DNA from: Deroplatys truncata | Lineage: Eukaryota; Arthropoda; Insecta; Mantodea; Mantidae | NCBI GenBank assembly: GCA_030765065.1 | Contig: CM060978.1 | Location: 216,895,498 to 216,959,497 of the forward strand | Direction: 5' to 3' | DNA length: 64,000 nucleotides | In this document: positions 23,523 to 35,060 of the stretch, in pieces | How the letters are laid out: each line of letters starts with the position of its first letter | How positions within the stretch are numbered: the first letter of the stretch is position 1 | Notes under the pieces: generated by a model | What the model saw: only the letters and a program-made list of their open reading frames with translations | Databases searched by the model: none | What the model was told of the DNA's origin: nothing | Made by a program: the position numbers and the translations under genes

Positions 23523-25258
23523 CCTCTTCAGACCCACTACACCTAAAACTGTAATACTATGCAATTTTTCTATTTGAACTTGTTAATTAGGATAAGTTTA
23601 TTGACATTTTACTGTTTTTTTGAAAATTTTGAAACTGATATTTTCAAAATTTGATGTGTCGCACAAGACACATTGGGTTCCAGGGAGAACAATTTTTCCA
23701 CCAACAGAGAGCAAATTATCTTGAATATATTTTATTTATTTAGCAATACATTTTACTGTTTTTGAGTAACTTGTTTGACATACTATCATGTCATTAAAAT
23801 CTACATCTCATGATAGGATTTGAAGCAATTTCTATTTGCCACTAGACACAAATGAATTTTGCACTGGGTACAAAATACCCTAGCTGTAACACTTTTGCAT
23901 CCTGGCATTCTACAGCGATGATTTTTACCATCACTCATCACTTCAGGCATATGTGCTGTTCCAAATTTCCTCTTGCTTTGGGAAGGGTGCAGCGCCATAG
24001 ACTTCCTTTTCTTAGATGAGCTAGGTCTCTCATCTGGTTCATCCTGTTCATTTGGGGCAGAAAGAGAAGCCACTCTGAAAGTTCTGTTTTAAAATTTAGA
24101 TAATCCAACATGTCTTTACTTTTATTTTAGAGAACTTCACAAGCTTTTCTGTATTCTATTCAAGATGCAGCACAAGCAAAGTCAAAAAAAAATGTAGAAT
24201 CATTCTCACAGTCCATTTTCTAGTTTTAGCATGTTGGCGATAGGATGCAATAATTCTGTCGAGCAGGTCCACACCGCCCATATTTTCATTGTATTTATTA
24301 ATGATGTCTGGCATGGTTACACGAATATACTCTTGAGACTGCTTTGACCATGGTTTACAATCTCCTGTGGGTATTTCCCTTCTGCCGATGATGCGAGAAT
24401 AACAGGCTTGTTGTCATACGATTTGATGAGAGCTATTTGCCCATCACCTCGTACAGACTGGTCAATGGCACCTCGGCCGATTCTTTGCAGCTCGTATGTA
24501 ATTTTGCCATCGTCAACACTTGAGAAACCTTCTAATTCTGATACGTCACCATCAACGGCTAAAATTCTCTGCAATTCTGCTTCCATTTCAGATTGAGATA
24601 CTGAAACAAAGATAGAAAGTGTTTTGATCACCTATAGTGCCAAAAAAAAAAAAATTCTACCAACCAGGGATCTCAGAGAAAACCCACCCAAGTGCTACTT
24701 TGTCCATTACAAAACCTGCAAATCCCAGGCCCAGAAATGAATCTGGGATGCTTCGCAGAGAAAGAGGCGTGCTAGCTCCCCGCAGACGATACACAAAAAG
24801 ACCCAACGTGTCGTAGGACTCGTAGGTGACACATAAAAGTGGAGGCAAAAAAGGTGGATGCAGTATAGAGATTGTGTTATATTTATGTATACTATATCTA
24901 CATACCTTTACAAACACATATGTATCAGTACAACAGAAATAAGTACGATATTAGAAGCAAAACAATGTTACTTACATGCCTTTGCCATTCTTGTGCCTTC
25001 TTCCGTCAACACGTGCTCAGGAAATGATCCACAAATTGGCCGGGAATCACGCGGAGGGCGTCCAATGGTTTCCGTGGCTTTACTAACATCTAATCTAGCG
25101 GTTACTTTGGTGTTCTGTGGTTACTATGGAACTACTACAAAGTGTGTCGCTAGTGACATTCGAGGCCTGAATGTTTGCTGTTCTGTGGCCTGAATGAACC
25201 GAAAACCGAAACATTATGAAATTTTTGTGTCGTATAGGACACGCGGGGCCCGAGGAGG
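23523..25258 (-). mobile_element. piggyBac element, internally deleted (1,736 bp)
   Basis: Flanked on both sides by TTAA (23519-23522 and 25259-25262), the exact target of piggyBac. The ends are inverted repeats: left CCTCTTCAGACCCACTACAC, right inverse CCTCCTCGGGCCCCGCGTGT. Just inside each end is a small hairpin motif (GTGTCGCACAAGACAC; GTGTCGTATAGGACAC). The - strand gene inside is shortened and carries stops, so the element is probably non-autonomous. Confidence 0.85.
23801..24988 (-). pseudogene. piggyBac transposase, internally deleted
   Basis: Exon 1 is only 13 bases (24988-24976, MAKA) before GTAAGT. A TTTCAG acceptor precedes base 24600, and joining gives MAKALSQSEMEAELQRIL in frame. 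The acidic N-terminus (VDGDVSELEGFSSVDDG) is followed at once by IGRGAIDQSVRGDG and DNKPVILASS, which normally lie far apart, so the first catalytic part is deleted. After a shift comes VTMPDIINKYNENMGGVDLL and ASYRQHAKTRKWT, the strongly conserved piggyBac MGGVDxxD region, then degraded frames. The final frame (24073-23801) has a Cys/His-rich C-terminal domain: HRCRMPGCKS, FCTQCKIHLC, CFKSYHE. Confidence 0.85.
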
Positions 25259-25375
25259 TTAAACGTTAAACCCGTAAGCTTCGGTATTTCAAGTCTCTGA
25301 TTGGCTAATTTTAAACTGTCACTGAATTTACATTATCGTTGCACTAATCATGCTTACTAGTAGTAACATTCAAAC

Positions 25376-27055
25376 TAGGGTTGGGTCGAACGATTCTTTT
25401 GCAGTAATCGATTCATACGATTCGTTCATGATTCATGAATCGATTCATACAATTTGTTCACGATTCATGAATCGTTCCCTTGTTTGCTCGCCTGCCTTTG
25501 TGCACGACGTACAAAATGCGCAATCAGGAGTTTGTTGTTACGATGAGGGCTATGATCTTTTTTCTTTCACGTAAAAAAGATAATGTATGTAAAAATGCTT
25601 TCCACGCTATTTTGGGTAATACACTTGGAGTTTCCTGAATTTGTCAATGAAACCATTCTGTGTGATTCCACTTAAGTTGCGATTACATAAGGTATTATGC
25701 AAAGTATATATGAAGACATTATTATATTCTTCTTCATTTCGATGATTAGGCATTTCACCTGCCTTCGCATTCTTTACTCCCATCTTTTCCTGGGGTGTCC
25801 GATGTCTCTTTTTCCTGACGATTTGTACTTATTAATTAATAGTGGTATTCTTTCTTCAATCGTGTAGTGCAGTTCATATGATCTTTTCAATTAAATTAAT
25901 TTTCTTCGATTTTATCATATAATTTATAAATATTCAGTTCTATAATTTTATGTTTCGTTTATTATAAGATCTAATCTAGTGCATCCTTAAGTTCTTCGTA
26001 AAAAATCGTTTCCGACCTCTGAAGTTTACTTTTGTCCGCTTTTTATTTTTATTATTATCATCATCATCACCATTATCATCATTCGTCACCACTACCGCAG
26101 TTGCGCGGGCCAATAAGCTCTATAACTTTTATAAATACGTGACCGTGCGTGCAGAGAATAATAATGTTTATACAAATTTTACATCGGCATATTCGAGGTA
26201 CTATTAATGCATTAGAATTGGCTTAGTTATATCGATGCATGTTCCTATACTTTTAATGTAGATTATAGTATATAAATTAATGCTTTTCAATTATATAATT
26301 TTAAACACTTTAATATTTTATAACCACAATGTTAATCAAACCAAGATTTCTAAAATTCTCCATTTTTCCTACATTTTGCATATATTTTGGTATTCTATAT
26401 TATAATATCTACTATACTGTAATCATGCAATACTGTGTATCAATTCTCCCAGTAAAGTACTGAAAATTACTTCAATTGTTTATACCACGTGCTGCAGCCT
26501 ACGTTCATCCATTGGCAATGCTTACGATTCATTTTACTGCGCTTTACAGCTATTTACACAATTTGTTTTTAAGAATTAATCTTTCTCGGCTGAACTCGGT
26601 ACTCCTAGGTTATGACATCAGCATCTCAAAGAATCGTGTTGATCTACCAATTCATATTATGAATTCTAGCGATTTTTTAGACCTGTGCAATTCACTCAAT
26701 ACTTTGATCATTCCGGTGTACTACGAATCGACAGAACCTGGCAATACTTTTTTTTTTAAGCGGTGGTGTTTTTTATGCTGTTTTCGTATACCATGTTACA
26801 GCATCACAATGCTTGCCGCTTGGTAATTTCCGTGCTCATCATCGTACTCACTCGGCAACATTCGTCCGGGCTCGGCTTGGCAGCCAAAGCGCAAGCGAGA
26901 ATGAATCGAGAATGTCCTGATCACGATTCTTACGATTCATTTTGAACGACGATTCATGCACGATTCTTACGATTCATGCTAAGACTGCCACGATTCATAC
27001 GGTTTTTTCCTTGTAGTTCATATGAACGATTCGTTCATGAATCGCCTCATGTCTA
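25376..27055. mobile_element. Non-coding hAT-type element (1,680 bp)
   Basis: Flanked by a perfect 8-bp direct repeat ATTCAAAC (25368-25375 and 27056-27063). The ends are TAGGGTTGGGTCGA and, inverted, TAGACATGAGGCGA, identical at 9 of 14 positions. Both subterminal regions carry many copies of ACGATTC / GATTCATGAATCG. No transposase was recognised; the longest frame (26476-26826) has no family resemblance. Best read as a non-autonomous hAT that depends on a partner elsewhere. Confidence 0.8.
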
Positions 27056-27269
27056 ATTCAAACTCTCTAACTCATTATTGCCTCATTGTTAGCAACTTTA
27101 AATAATTATTAAATACATATTGTTTCAAGGCGTTATTGAATTTACTTATTATAAAAATACAATTTAAATTATTTAGGTATTAAAATACTGCCTCACCCAG
27201 AATAAAATGTTTGTGTCTTTACAAGATAATTGACATGATAATCAAATGGAAAATCAATATTTAAATTTA

Positions 27270-27790
27270 AATTTAGGACAAAAATTGATTGAGCTACTTG
27301 ATTTAAAAAGGTTCAGGAATCTTTCAAAACTAGATTTCCCAAAATTTTGTTTACATCTCTTAATTCAACATATAAAAATCTGTTTCATTTCAAAAATTTG
27401 TGAAGCGAATTAGTGGATTTTTATAGGTGGTCAGACTTTTCAGGCAGGACAGTGACTGAGATTGCAAAGTTTTAGGAGGACACTGAGTTAGGAGAAGAAG
27501 CATTTTCAGAAGTTTATAAATTATGCTCCTCATAACTACAATTCCAGTAAGCACATCTACAGTAGAACATATGTTTTCCTGTTTAAAACACGTAGAGTTA
27601 TGTGTGGAACACTCAGTGCAAAGACAGGCTTTCCCAACTTTCATTGCTATTAGTTGAAAAGGCTCTATCGCACAAAATTCAAAGTCAAAGACATTTTATG
27701 ATCATGTAATAGAAACATTTGTCCAAAAAGGAGAGAGGAAGGTTCCATTTACGTACAGATGAAAATACAGGAGGTAAGCTTTATTTGCTT
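27270..27790 (+). pseudogene. hAT transposase relic, C-terminal dimerisation domain
   Basis: Broken frames give LIELLDLKRFRNLS, VVFYRW-like and EDTELGEEAFSEVYKLC sequence, then ITTIPVSTSTVERMFSCLKH, the hallmark of the hAT dimerisation domain (PVSSxxxERxFS), followed by FYDHVIETFVQKGERKVPFTY. It matches the C-terminus expected for the ZMYM1-like transposase at 22010-23250. Confidence 0.85.
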
Positions 27791-28063
27791 TCTAATATAT
27801 ATTACCTATAACATATTTTGGCTTAATTCAGGTAAGTGCAAATGGCCCATAGCAGAGATTTTGAACTTTGAATAGTAAATAGAATGAAAGAATGCAATTC
27901 TTAGGAGAAGTTAAAAATGCAATGATTCAACATTACAAGAATCATAAATATGATTCTTACATGCTTGTTTTCATATTTTTCTCCTGTGTATATTTGTTAA
28001 ATAGTGTTGTGACACTTCCATTACTACTGGTGCCCCCCTGAAAAATATCACTACATGCCACTG

Positions 28064-28529
28064 CTAGCTAGCTATATAGTCTATGGCCATATAATTTCCC
28101 AACAAGCAGATGTTTGAGGGTAATCTTGCCAATGTTATGTTATAATATATAGTGTTCCAGTGAGTTAAATTCACAGGTCTTGATGTGTTTACACTTGTTT
28201 AGTTTATGAGAAAGGCAAAACAAACAACACGACTGTGTTAAACATAAAGAAATGAAAAGTCTTTCAAATTATTAGCATGTAATAACAATTTTAAACTCTT
28301 CACAAGTATTTTCTAAAGTAACAGTTGGTGTAATAAATATGTATTAGAACAAAAGTAGTTTGCTTTTTTGTGTAAAACCACAATCTTGTAAAACAAATTG
28401 GTATCCATTGCAGTCACATGACTTTCTTGAATCACACTCTGATAAAAGTTTATTTTTCTATCAACAGTCACCACCACAATGGAAATCTTGAAATTATAGC
28501 AAGAAGGCAATTAAAAACAACAAATGCTG
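28064..28529. other. Short intergenic stretch, nothing recognised
   Basis: AT-rich, no coding frame with family resemblance, no repeat copy identified. Confidence 0.4.
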
Positions 28530-29470
28530 ACTTTACATAGTTTTATTTCTAGCATTCTTTACAACTAGTTGGTTATATTCCCCTTAACTTGTATAATTTT
28601 CAGCACTCTTTTAGGCATAGAATCTGCTAGATTTTCAAAATATTTTTTGTCCTTTTCCACCAACTTCAACACTCTTGCAGCTCCTTATTCAATGGTTGCA
28701 CCCCTTCAACCTTATCTTTCACCACATCCCAAGCATTTCCTGTAGTGTCAGGGTGTCTTTGTTCTATGATCAAGAGCAACCATCATCCATTATGTACTGA
28801 CACTGATAAATTGGTCAAAATGTCAGCAAATGCATTTCAACACTTATTAATTATTTCCCTTCATTGTGGTATTCTTGGGGGGGGGGGATATGATTGCCAG
28901 TAAAAGTAACTCATACATGCTTCTGGATGTTTAATGCTTTTGACTGTAAACTTTGGATCCTACCGCCACACATTTGTTGGTCTTCTCAGCAATATGGACC
29001 ATCCTCTTGACCAGTTTGAAAGTGCTTTCATCAGAAAACATTACCACACCAATCCTCTGATATCTAGCGCTTAAATATGTCACAGAAATTAAATCTTTTC
29101 TCTTTCATAGCTTCCGTTAGAAGAGGCTACTTGGCATAACACCAAGTTGCTAAGTGTTTTTGAAGATGATACTGAATGGCCCAGATTACAACACTGTTGA
29201 GCAAATCTGGATAGTTCTTCTCTAAACCCTGCTGTTGATTTTTTTAGGTCATAAATAGACTGTATTGAAACCTTTAGAACAATGGCTACATGAATTACAG
29301 GTGTGCCTACCTCCAACCAAGACAAAGCAGAAGTTTTCTCCTTAACAGTGAGCTTCTTATGTCCCACTATTTGTATTATAAGCACAAATACATAGCTCTA
29401 AAAACAGCACTCAGGATAAAAAGCTGATTATGGTTACAATATTTAAATGAAACACACTATACAAATACCA
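28530..29470 (-). pseudogene. Tc1-like transposase relic
   Basis: The - strand frame 29385-29089 begins near GHKKLTVKEKTSALSWLEVG and continues TPVIHVAIVLKVSIQSIYDL, a helix-turn-helix typical of Tc1-type elements with a KKLT-KEK start. After shifts it carries VMFSDESTFKLVKRMVHIAE (first catalytic Asp) and near the 3' end AWDVVKDKVEGVQPLNKELQ, from the region after the SPDLNPIE motif. The second catalytic block is badly degraded around the G-run at 28876. The terminal repeats were not resolved. Confidence 0.75.
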
Positions 29471-29618
29471 CCAGTAGAGAACTGGCCTGCTAATGACAGC
29501 AAGCTGCTGCCGTACACTTGAGAGTCACATGATTTGTAGCCCCATACTTTGCTATGGATGGCAGTGGGAGGTCAAACCAAACGCATTATTCATGTAAAGA
29601 TTTCCCTTGTCTAAAAAA

Positions 29619-30443
29619 ATCTGATGTTGGATTCACATGACTTTCCCTATTCACTCTCATACAGACTATTCCTACAAGTTTTATTCTTCTGTCTACTTCT
29701 TGTTAATCGAGATGAACTTTCATTACACATTGCATCGCATGTATAAGAATAATAAAATTATAAAATAGAATAATAAGGCTAAAGCAATAGATTTTTAAAA
29801 AGTGGATTGCTATGTGATGGCTTTGAAATACCACTTTTTGCGTGGCTAACAGAAAAAATAAATAGCAACTTACCACTTGAAAAATGTATTAATATTTGAA
29901 AATTCAAGCCACTAACAAAGGATATCTCAGAAATGGTTAATGCCATAAAAATGTTATTTCACATAAATTGTATCTAAATGTTTTGTGCAGAAAAATTTTG
30001 TCTATCTTTATACAGTTTACCAATTATACAAAAGTCATTCGGAATCAAGAGGACTTCATAGGCTATTTGCAGGAAATTCATGCATTTTGTCATGCGTATC
30101 TTACACATATGGTATGGTATTTTAATCAAAATCATTAGAACCATTCTTAAGTAAATAAAATAAAATTTCCATGTAAAGGGTAATTTTCTTGAAAATCTTC
30201 ATGTTGCATCTTTGGAAGATGCTGAACTTAAATGCAAGTTTTATATCAACCAACTTTTCATTTTTGAGTTATGCTGTTTATGACAGATAGACAAACACAC
30301 ATATATTGACCTTTTTCTAAAAGTGCCTATTTTGGATTCAGGAAGCCTCAAAATATGCACTTCCGGTGAACTATTGATACCGCATTTTTGGGTAGAATGC
30401 ATTACTTCTTCTAATTACTATAAATAAGTAGAAGAGAAAGTAA
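29619..30443 (+). repeat. 850-bp dispersed repeat, complete diverged copy (c5)
   Basis: From ATCTGATGTTGGATTCACAT to AAGTAGAAGAGAAAGTAAAA, with all internal landmarks in order. More diverged than c7 and c9. Confidence 0.85.
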
Positions 30444-30444
30444 A

Positions 30445-30835
30445 AATTAAGAGATTTCAATTGCAGCAACTGTATTAAAATAAAATTTTCATTACACATT
30501 GCATTGCAGGGTAAGGAAAATAGGCTAAAGTCAGTCAGAGTTTTAAAAAATGGGGTGCTATGTGATAATTGAAATTTTCATGCTCTTTGCATGACTATGA
30601 GAAAAAATAAATAGTGACTTACCACTTGAAACAAAACAAAATTTGATGTGTTGCACACACATTGCATGACAAGAAGAAAGCTAAGCACTGGAAAATTCAC
30701 ACCAATAACTAATAATATCCCGGGAATGGTCAATATCACAAAAGTTGTATTTTATATTAATTGCATGCTTTACCAAGATCTAGATATTTTGTGCAATAGG
30801 ATTTTGTTATCTGTTACGATTTAACAATTATAAAA
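30445..30835 (+). repeat. 850-bp dispersed repeat, outer copy part 1 (c6)
   Basis: Starts inside the repeat (AGTGACTTACCACTTGAAAC and later landmarks) and stops at TTTAACAATTATAAAA, where copy c7 is inserted. It continues at 31676. Confidence 0.75.
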
Positions 30836-31675
30836 ATCTGATGTGTTACACTCACATGACTTTCTCTACTCTTGTACAGATTAGTTTTATAAATGCTTAT
30901 TCTCCATATGCTTCATGTTAATCGAGATATCAAGATGTTAATCTTATTGCTAATTTTCTTGTAGATGCAAGGGGAATTGCTAGGCTTTAAGCGACAGTCA
31001 AATATTTTAAGAGCTGGTTGCTATGTGTTTCTCTTTGCATTTCCAGGACAAAAAAAAAACAAATAACGAATTCCCATTTGAGAAAAAGTATAAGTATTGG
31101 AAAATTTAAGGAAATAAGCAATATCTTAGAAATGGTTCACTCAACAAAAAAAATGTATATGACATAAATTGGGTATTTCAATGCGATCTACATTTTTTGT
31201 GTAGTAAAATTTTGTCTATCTCTTATGGTGTACGAATTACGCAAAAGTCATTCACAATGAAGAATACTTTTGGAGACATTTCCAGAAAATTCGAGATATA
31301 CATTTTATTTGTCATGAAATTATCTTAAATATATGAGATTTTAATCAAAATCATTAGAGCCATTTTTGAGAAAATTAAAATTTTTGAAAAATGTTCCATG
31401 TAAAGGGTATTCTGGGGAGGGGGGATTTTCTTGAAAACCTTCTTATCGCATCTCTGGAAGATACTGAACCTAAATACCAAGTTTGGTGTTTATCAGACTT
31501 CATTTCTGAGTATGCTGTTCACAGACACACACACACACACATGGACATGTTTCCAAAAATGCTTTTTTTGGGTTCAGGGTGCCTCAAAACATATACTTCC
31601 GGTGAAATCTTGCTATCGAAGTTTTGGGTGGAATACAATACTTCCCCTACTTACTATACGTAGTAGAGAAAGTAA
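30836..31675 (+). repeat. 850-bp dispersed repeat, complete copy inside c6 (c7)
   Basis: Runs from ATCTGATGTGTTACACTCAC to TACGTAGTAGAGAAAGTAAA. It interrupts c6 exactly between TTATAAAA and GTCATTCAGAATG, which are adjacent in intact copies. The frames at 31391 and 31431 are artefacts of the repeat. Confidence 0.85.
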
Positions 31676-31737
31676 AGTCATTCAGAATGAAGGGGATTTC
31701 ACAGCCTACTCCCAGAAAATTCAGATATTTGTCATGA
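31676..31737 (+). repeat. 850-bp dispersed repeat, outer copy part 2 (c6)
   Basis: GTCATTCAGAATGAAGGGGA to TTTGTCATGAG, continuing c6 until the LINE tail begins. Confidence 0.75.
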
Positions 31738-31992
31738 GATAAGATAAGATAAGATGCTTTATTGTCACAAAACGCTTACATATCAGTTGAGCAAAGCTCA
31801 GTAAACAGGTGACTCGTCAAGTATAATAAATACATTAATTAAATAAACATTACAAACCTTAGAGAGTACTATTTATAAAACTAATTCTATTGTTACATTC
31901 TACTATTTACATGGTTATGTATTCAGTTACTGAATAGTAAGCCTTATCTATTAAGAAGCTTTTCAATGTCCTGTTAAATAAACCTTGGTCCT

Positions 31993-34003
31993 TTATGGCT
32001 TTAATTTGGTTTGGAGTTTGTTATATGCTTTTACACCTGCATATAGTGGGCTATTTTCGTACAGTTTAAGCCTATGCATGGAAGGTTTTAAATTGTTTTT
32101 TGTTCTGGTTCCATAATTATGTTGATATTGTAAGTTGTGCAAGTTATCATAATTAGTATGGATATATTTGTTTAATTCATATAAATATTGAGATGGTAGT
32201 GTTAGTATTTTAAGCATTTTAAATAGCTTTCTACATGGCTCTTTTGATCCAACTTGAGACATTATACGTATGATTCTTTTTTGGCATTTGAAAATGGTGT
32301 TCCATCCCACTGCGTTACCCCAGAGTATGATTCCATATGTCATTATAGAGTGAAAATAACTAAAATAAACAATTTTTCTAGTTTCTAAGTTAGTAACCTG
32401 GGCTATGCAACGCATGTTGAAGCAAGCTATGTTTAATTTTTTGTTAATGTAATGAATATGATCGTCCCATTTTAATTGTTTATTTAGATACACTCCTAAT
32501 ATTTTTGCAGTGTCTGTCTGGTTGATTGGTAAGTTATAGGCCATCCCTTTGTCTCGATTGCAGAGATGCATAAAACATGTTTTTGAAGTGTTTAATTTTA
32601 AGCCATTGCTGCTGAACCATTTCTTTAACTGAGTTAAGGCTACTGTTGCATTTTGTAGAAGATGTCCATTGTTTATGCCTTTCAATAGGATGGACGTATC
32701 ATCTGCATACATGACTGTTTTAGAATTAATGCAATTTGGGAGATCATTGGTGTATATTATATATAATAGGGGGCCTAACACGCTTCCTTGTGGCACACCA
32801 GTGGTTATTCCTTTCCAGTTAGATTGGACCGTTCTTGTTGAATTATTCAGAATGACCCTCTGTTTCCGGTTTTTTAAATAGTTTTTAAACCAGACTAATG
32901 CAGTATTCTTTATGCCATAAAATTCCAATTTATTTAATAATATGTCATGACTCACGCAGTCGAAAGCTTTGGAATTATCACATATAAGTACTGCAGTATG
33001 TTGTTTCTCATCTATCATTTGTGAGACATCATTTACTAGATTTGTTAATGCTGTTATTGTTGAATAGTTAGCTCTAAAGCCATGTTGAGAATTATTTAAT
33101 TTGGAGTAGTGTTCTAAGTAAGTAATAAGTTGAGAATGAACAATTTTTTCAAATATGATTGCAAATGTTGGGAGAATCGAAATTGGCCGAAAATTTTTTG
33201 GTTCAATATTTCCACCTTTATATACAGGTTTCACCACCGCATACTTCATTCTTTCCGGAAAGAGACCCATGGATAAAGATTGATTAATTATTTTGCTGAG
33301 TGGCACACTTATTTCATGTTTTATTTCCTTTATAAGGAACGGGGGTAATTCATCCCAACCGTTTGAGGTTTTCCCTTTTAACTTTGTTATTACATTTATT
33401 ATTACATCCGGTGAAACACTAGAAAAATTGAACAGAGGTGTTAGCAGCCTACAGCCATTTTTTAAGAGTGCAAAATTAGAGTCTTGGACAGATGGAAATT
33501 CCTCACGAGTATGCATAGCTATATCCACAAAATAATTATTTAATGATTCCGCAGTTACATTATCTACTACATTGAGTTTATCATTTTTGGTGTTACTTAA
33601 TCCCAGTTCCCCTTTTATTACACTCCATGTTGCCTTGCATTTATTTTCAGCATTTTTAATAAACTTATCTATGGCTAGCTGTTTCGCCTTTTTAATTACG
33701 TGTTTATAAATTTTACAGTATGTTTTGTAATACTGGATAAAGTTTGTGTTGGTAGTAGTTTTATACAATTTATGCAGAAATCTTTTGCGGGCACTGGATA
33801 TTCTTATGCCTTGAGTGCACCAATCTAGTGAATATTTTTTAATTGATTGTGAAACTTGGATTTTGGGAAACATTTCATTATAACTATTTAGTAATTCCCT
33901 GAGGAAATTATTATAATTGATGTCGACAGTATCTGTGAGGTTAAATGACCAATTTGTGTTACGTAATTTATCTTTGAATTTTGCAATGGTTTCTGTGCTG
34001 TAA
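31993..34003 (-). CDS. LINE ORF2, reverse transcriptase part
   Basis: An uninterrupted frame of about 670 codons. The RT palm motifs are in order: KPVYKGGNIEPKNFRPISIL, LNNSQHGFRANYSTITAL, VLICDNSKAFDCVSHDILL (first catalytic Asp), KGITTGVPQGSVLGPLLYII, NSKTVMYADDTSILLKG (YADD catalytic pair), then thumb and C-terminal motifs (SNGLKLNTSKTCFM, KILGVYLNKQLKWDDHI, IMTYGIILWGN). Sequence style (SKAFDCVSH, GVPQGSVLGP) places it in the CR1/L2 (Daphne/Crack-like) group rather than R1 or L1. The apparent start at 34029 is inside the inserted palindrome; the true reading frame enters from the endonuclease frame at 35061, upstream of the insertion. Confidence 0.85.
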
Positions 34004-34007
34004 ATAC

Positions 34008-35056
34008 TGTAGCGGACCAGGTTGCACATATTTCGTATACCAGGAAGTGTGAAGTTCAGGTTAGCAGAATTCGTCCACGCTGCCTACGCCGAGTCAGCGC
34101 TTATGTATGTATTTATACTACAGGGCTTTGACTCGGTCGGGAGTTGCTGTGGGAGTTGCTATCAGGAAGTTGCTACGCGAGAGTTGCCACGAGAAAGTAA
34201 TCAGAGATCAGTTATCACATTCGCCAACAGCTAACCAGGTAAGCATGCGACTCATCTAAGTTCTCTTGACTTGTCGGGGCTTCACCCCTAACTTCTATTG
34301 ACTTGTCGGGGCTTCACCCCTAACTTCTATTGACTTGTCGGGGCTTCACTCCGATCTAATTGTTCGCACATTTAAAGCAACAATATAATTTATTGGGACA
34401 ATGCATCCCCTGTGCTGGAAGAGGTAAGGATTTCCCCAATTATACTCGGTGAGTCCGCCACATTGTAGCCGGCGCTCCACCACATTGTAGCCGGCGCCTA
34501 CACCAAATTTGTAACACCCCACGGGGGTGGTTACCCCCGCAGTAGGTGATTACACAGGGGGGTTGGTAGCTCAGAGGTAGGGGATGCGTTGGTACTGGAA
34601 TGGTAGGCAGGCCAGGGTAGCGTTCTAGGATAGGGGTATTTAAATAAAGCACAGGGGATGCATTGTCCCAATAAATTATATTGTTGCTTTAAATGTGCGA
34701 ACAATTAGATCGGAGTGAAGCCCCGACAAGTCAATAGAAGTTAGGGGTGAAGCCCCGACAAGTCAATAGAAGTTAGGGGTGAAGCCCCGACAAGTCAAGA
34801 GAACTTAGATGAGTCGCATGCTTACCTGGTTAGCTGTTGGCGAATGTGATAACTGATCTCTGATTACTTTCTCGTGGCAACTCTCGCGTAGCAACTTCCT
34901 GATAGCAACTCCCACAGCAACTCCCGACCGAGTCAAAGCCCTGTAGTATAAATACATACATAAGCGCTGACTCGGCGTAGGCAGCGTGGACGAATTCTGC
35001 TAACCTGAACTTCACACTTCCTGGTATACGAAATATGTGCAACCTGGTCCGCTACA
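34008..35056. mobile_element. 1,049-bp palindromic element, two 409-bp inverted arms
   Basis: Arms 34008-34416 and 34648-35056 are reverse complements with no difference that I could find by eye. A 231-bp spacer separates them. The outer ends are TGTAGCGG...CCGCTACA. A direct repeat ATAC (34004-34007, 35057-35060) flanks the element, and removing the element plus one ATAC restores the LINE frame (RRI-YSTE). Each arm holds a TATA-like TGTATTTATAC, a splice-donor-like CAGGTAAGC and three 32-bp tandem units. The spacer has two copies of CCACATTGTAGCCGGCGC. TG...CA ends with a 4-bp duplication are the mark of retroviral-type or Ginger-type integrases. Confidence 0.85.
34268..34363. repeat. Three 32-bp tandem units in the left arm
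   Basis: Units start at 34268, 34300 and 34332, each GACTTGTCGGGGCTTCAC...; the third diverges after TTCAC. The right arm carries the mirror image at about 34701-34796. Confidence 0.9.
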
Positions 35057-35060
35057 ATAC

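Larger units (their letters stand above)
18104..28063 (+). mobile_element. hAT element, ZMYM1-like, 10 kb with nested insertions
   Basis: The left end CAGGAGCGTGCGGTCA (18104) and the inverse of the right end, CAGTGGCATGTAGTGA, match at 10 of 16 positions. Flanking octamers ATAGCTGG and CTAGCTAG match at 6 of 8, as expected for an aged hAT target duplication. A possible 5' UTR exon ends CTCAAG before GTAAGTGG at 18546. Coding segments lie at 22024-23250 and 27270-27790. Everything between these, and 18992-21967, is accounted for by later insertions (dispersed repeat, Tc1, piggyBac, non-coding hAT) and a stretch of unknown origin. Confidence 0.7.

Noticed and set aside
25376..27055. CRISPR-like array from repeated ACGATTCAT motifs
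   Set aside because: Spacing is irregular, motifs occur in both orientations, and an 8-bp target duplication shows it is a hAT transposon.
31391..31742. Open frames starting MFHVKG (also at 1582 and 44842)
   Set aside because: They occur at the same position in copies of the 850-bp dispersed repeat, with different downstream frames and no protein-like conservation.
34022..35042. Identical 70-residue proteins encoded on opposite strands
   Set aside because: Direct consequence of the inverted arms of the palindromic element; no start context or family resemblance.
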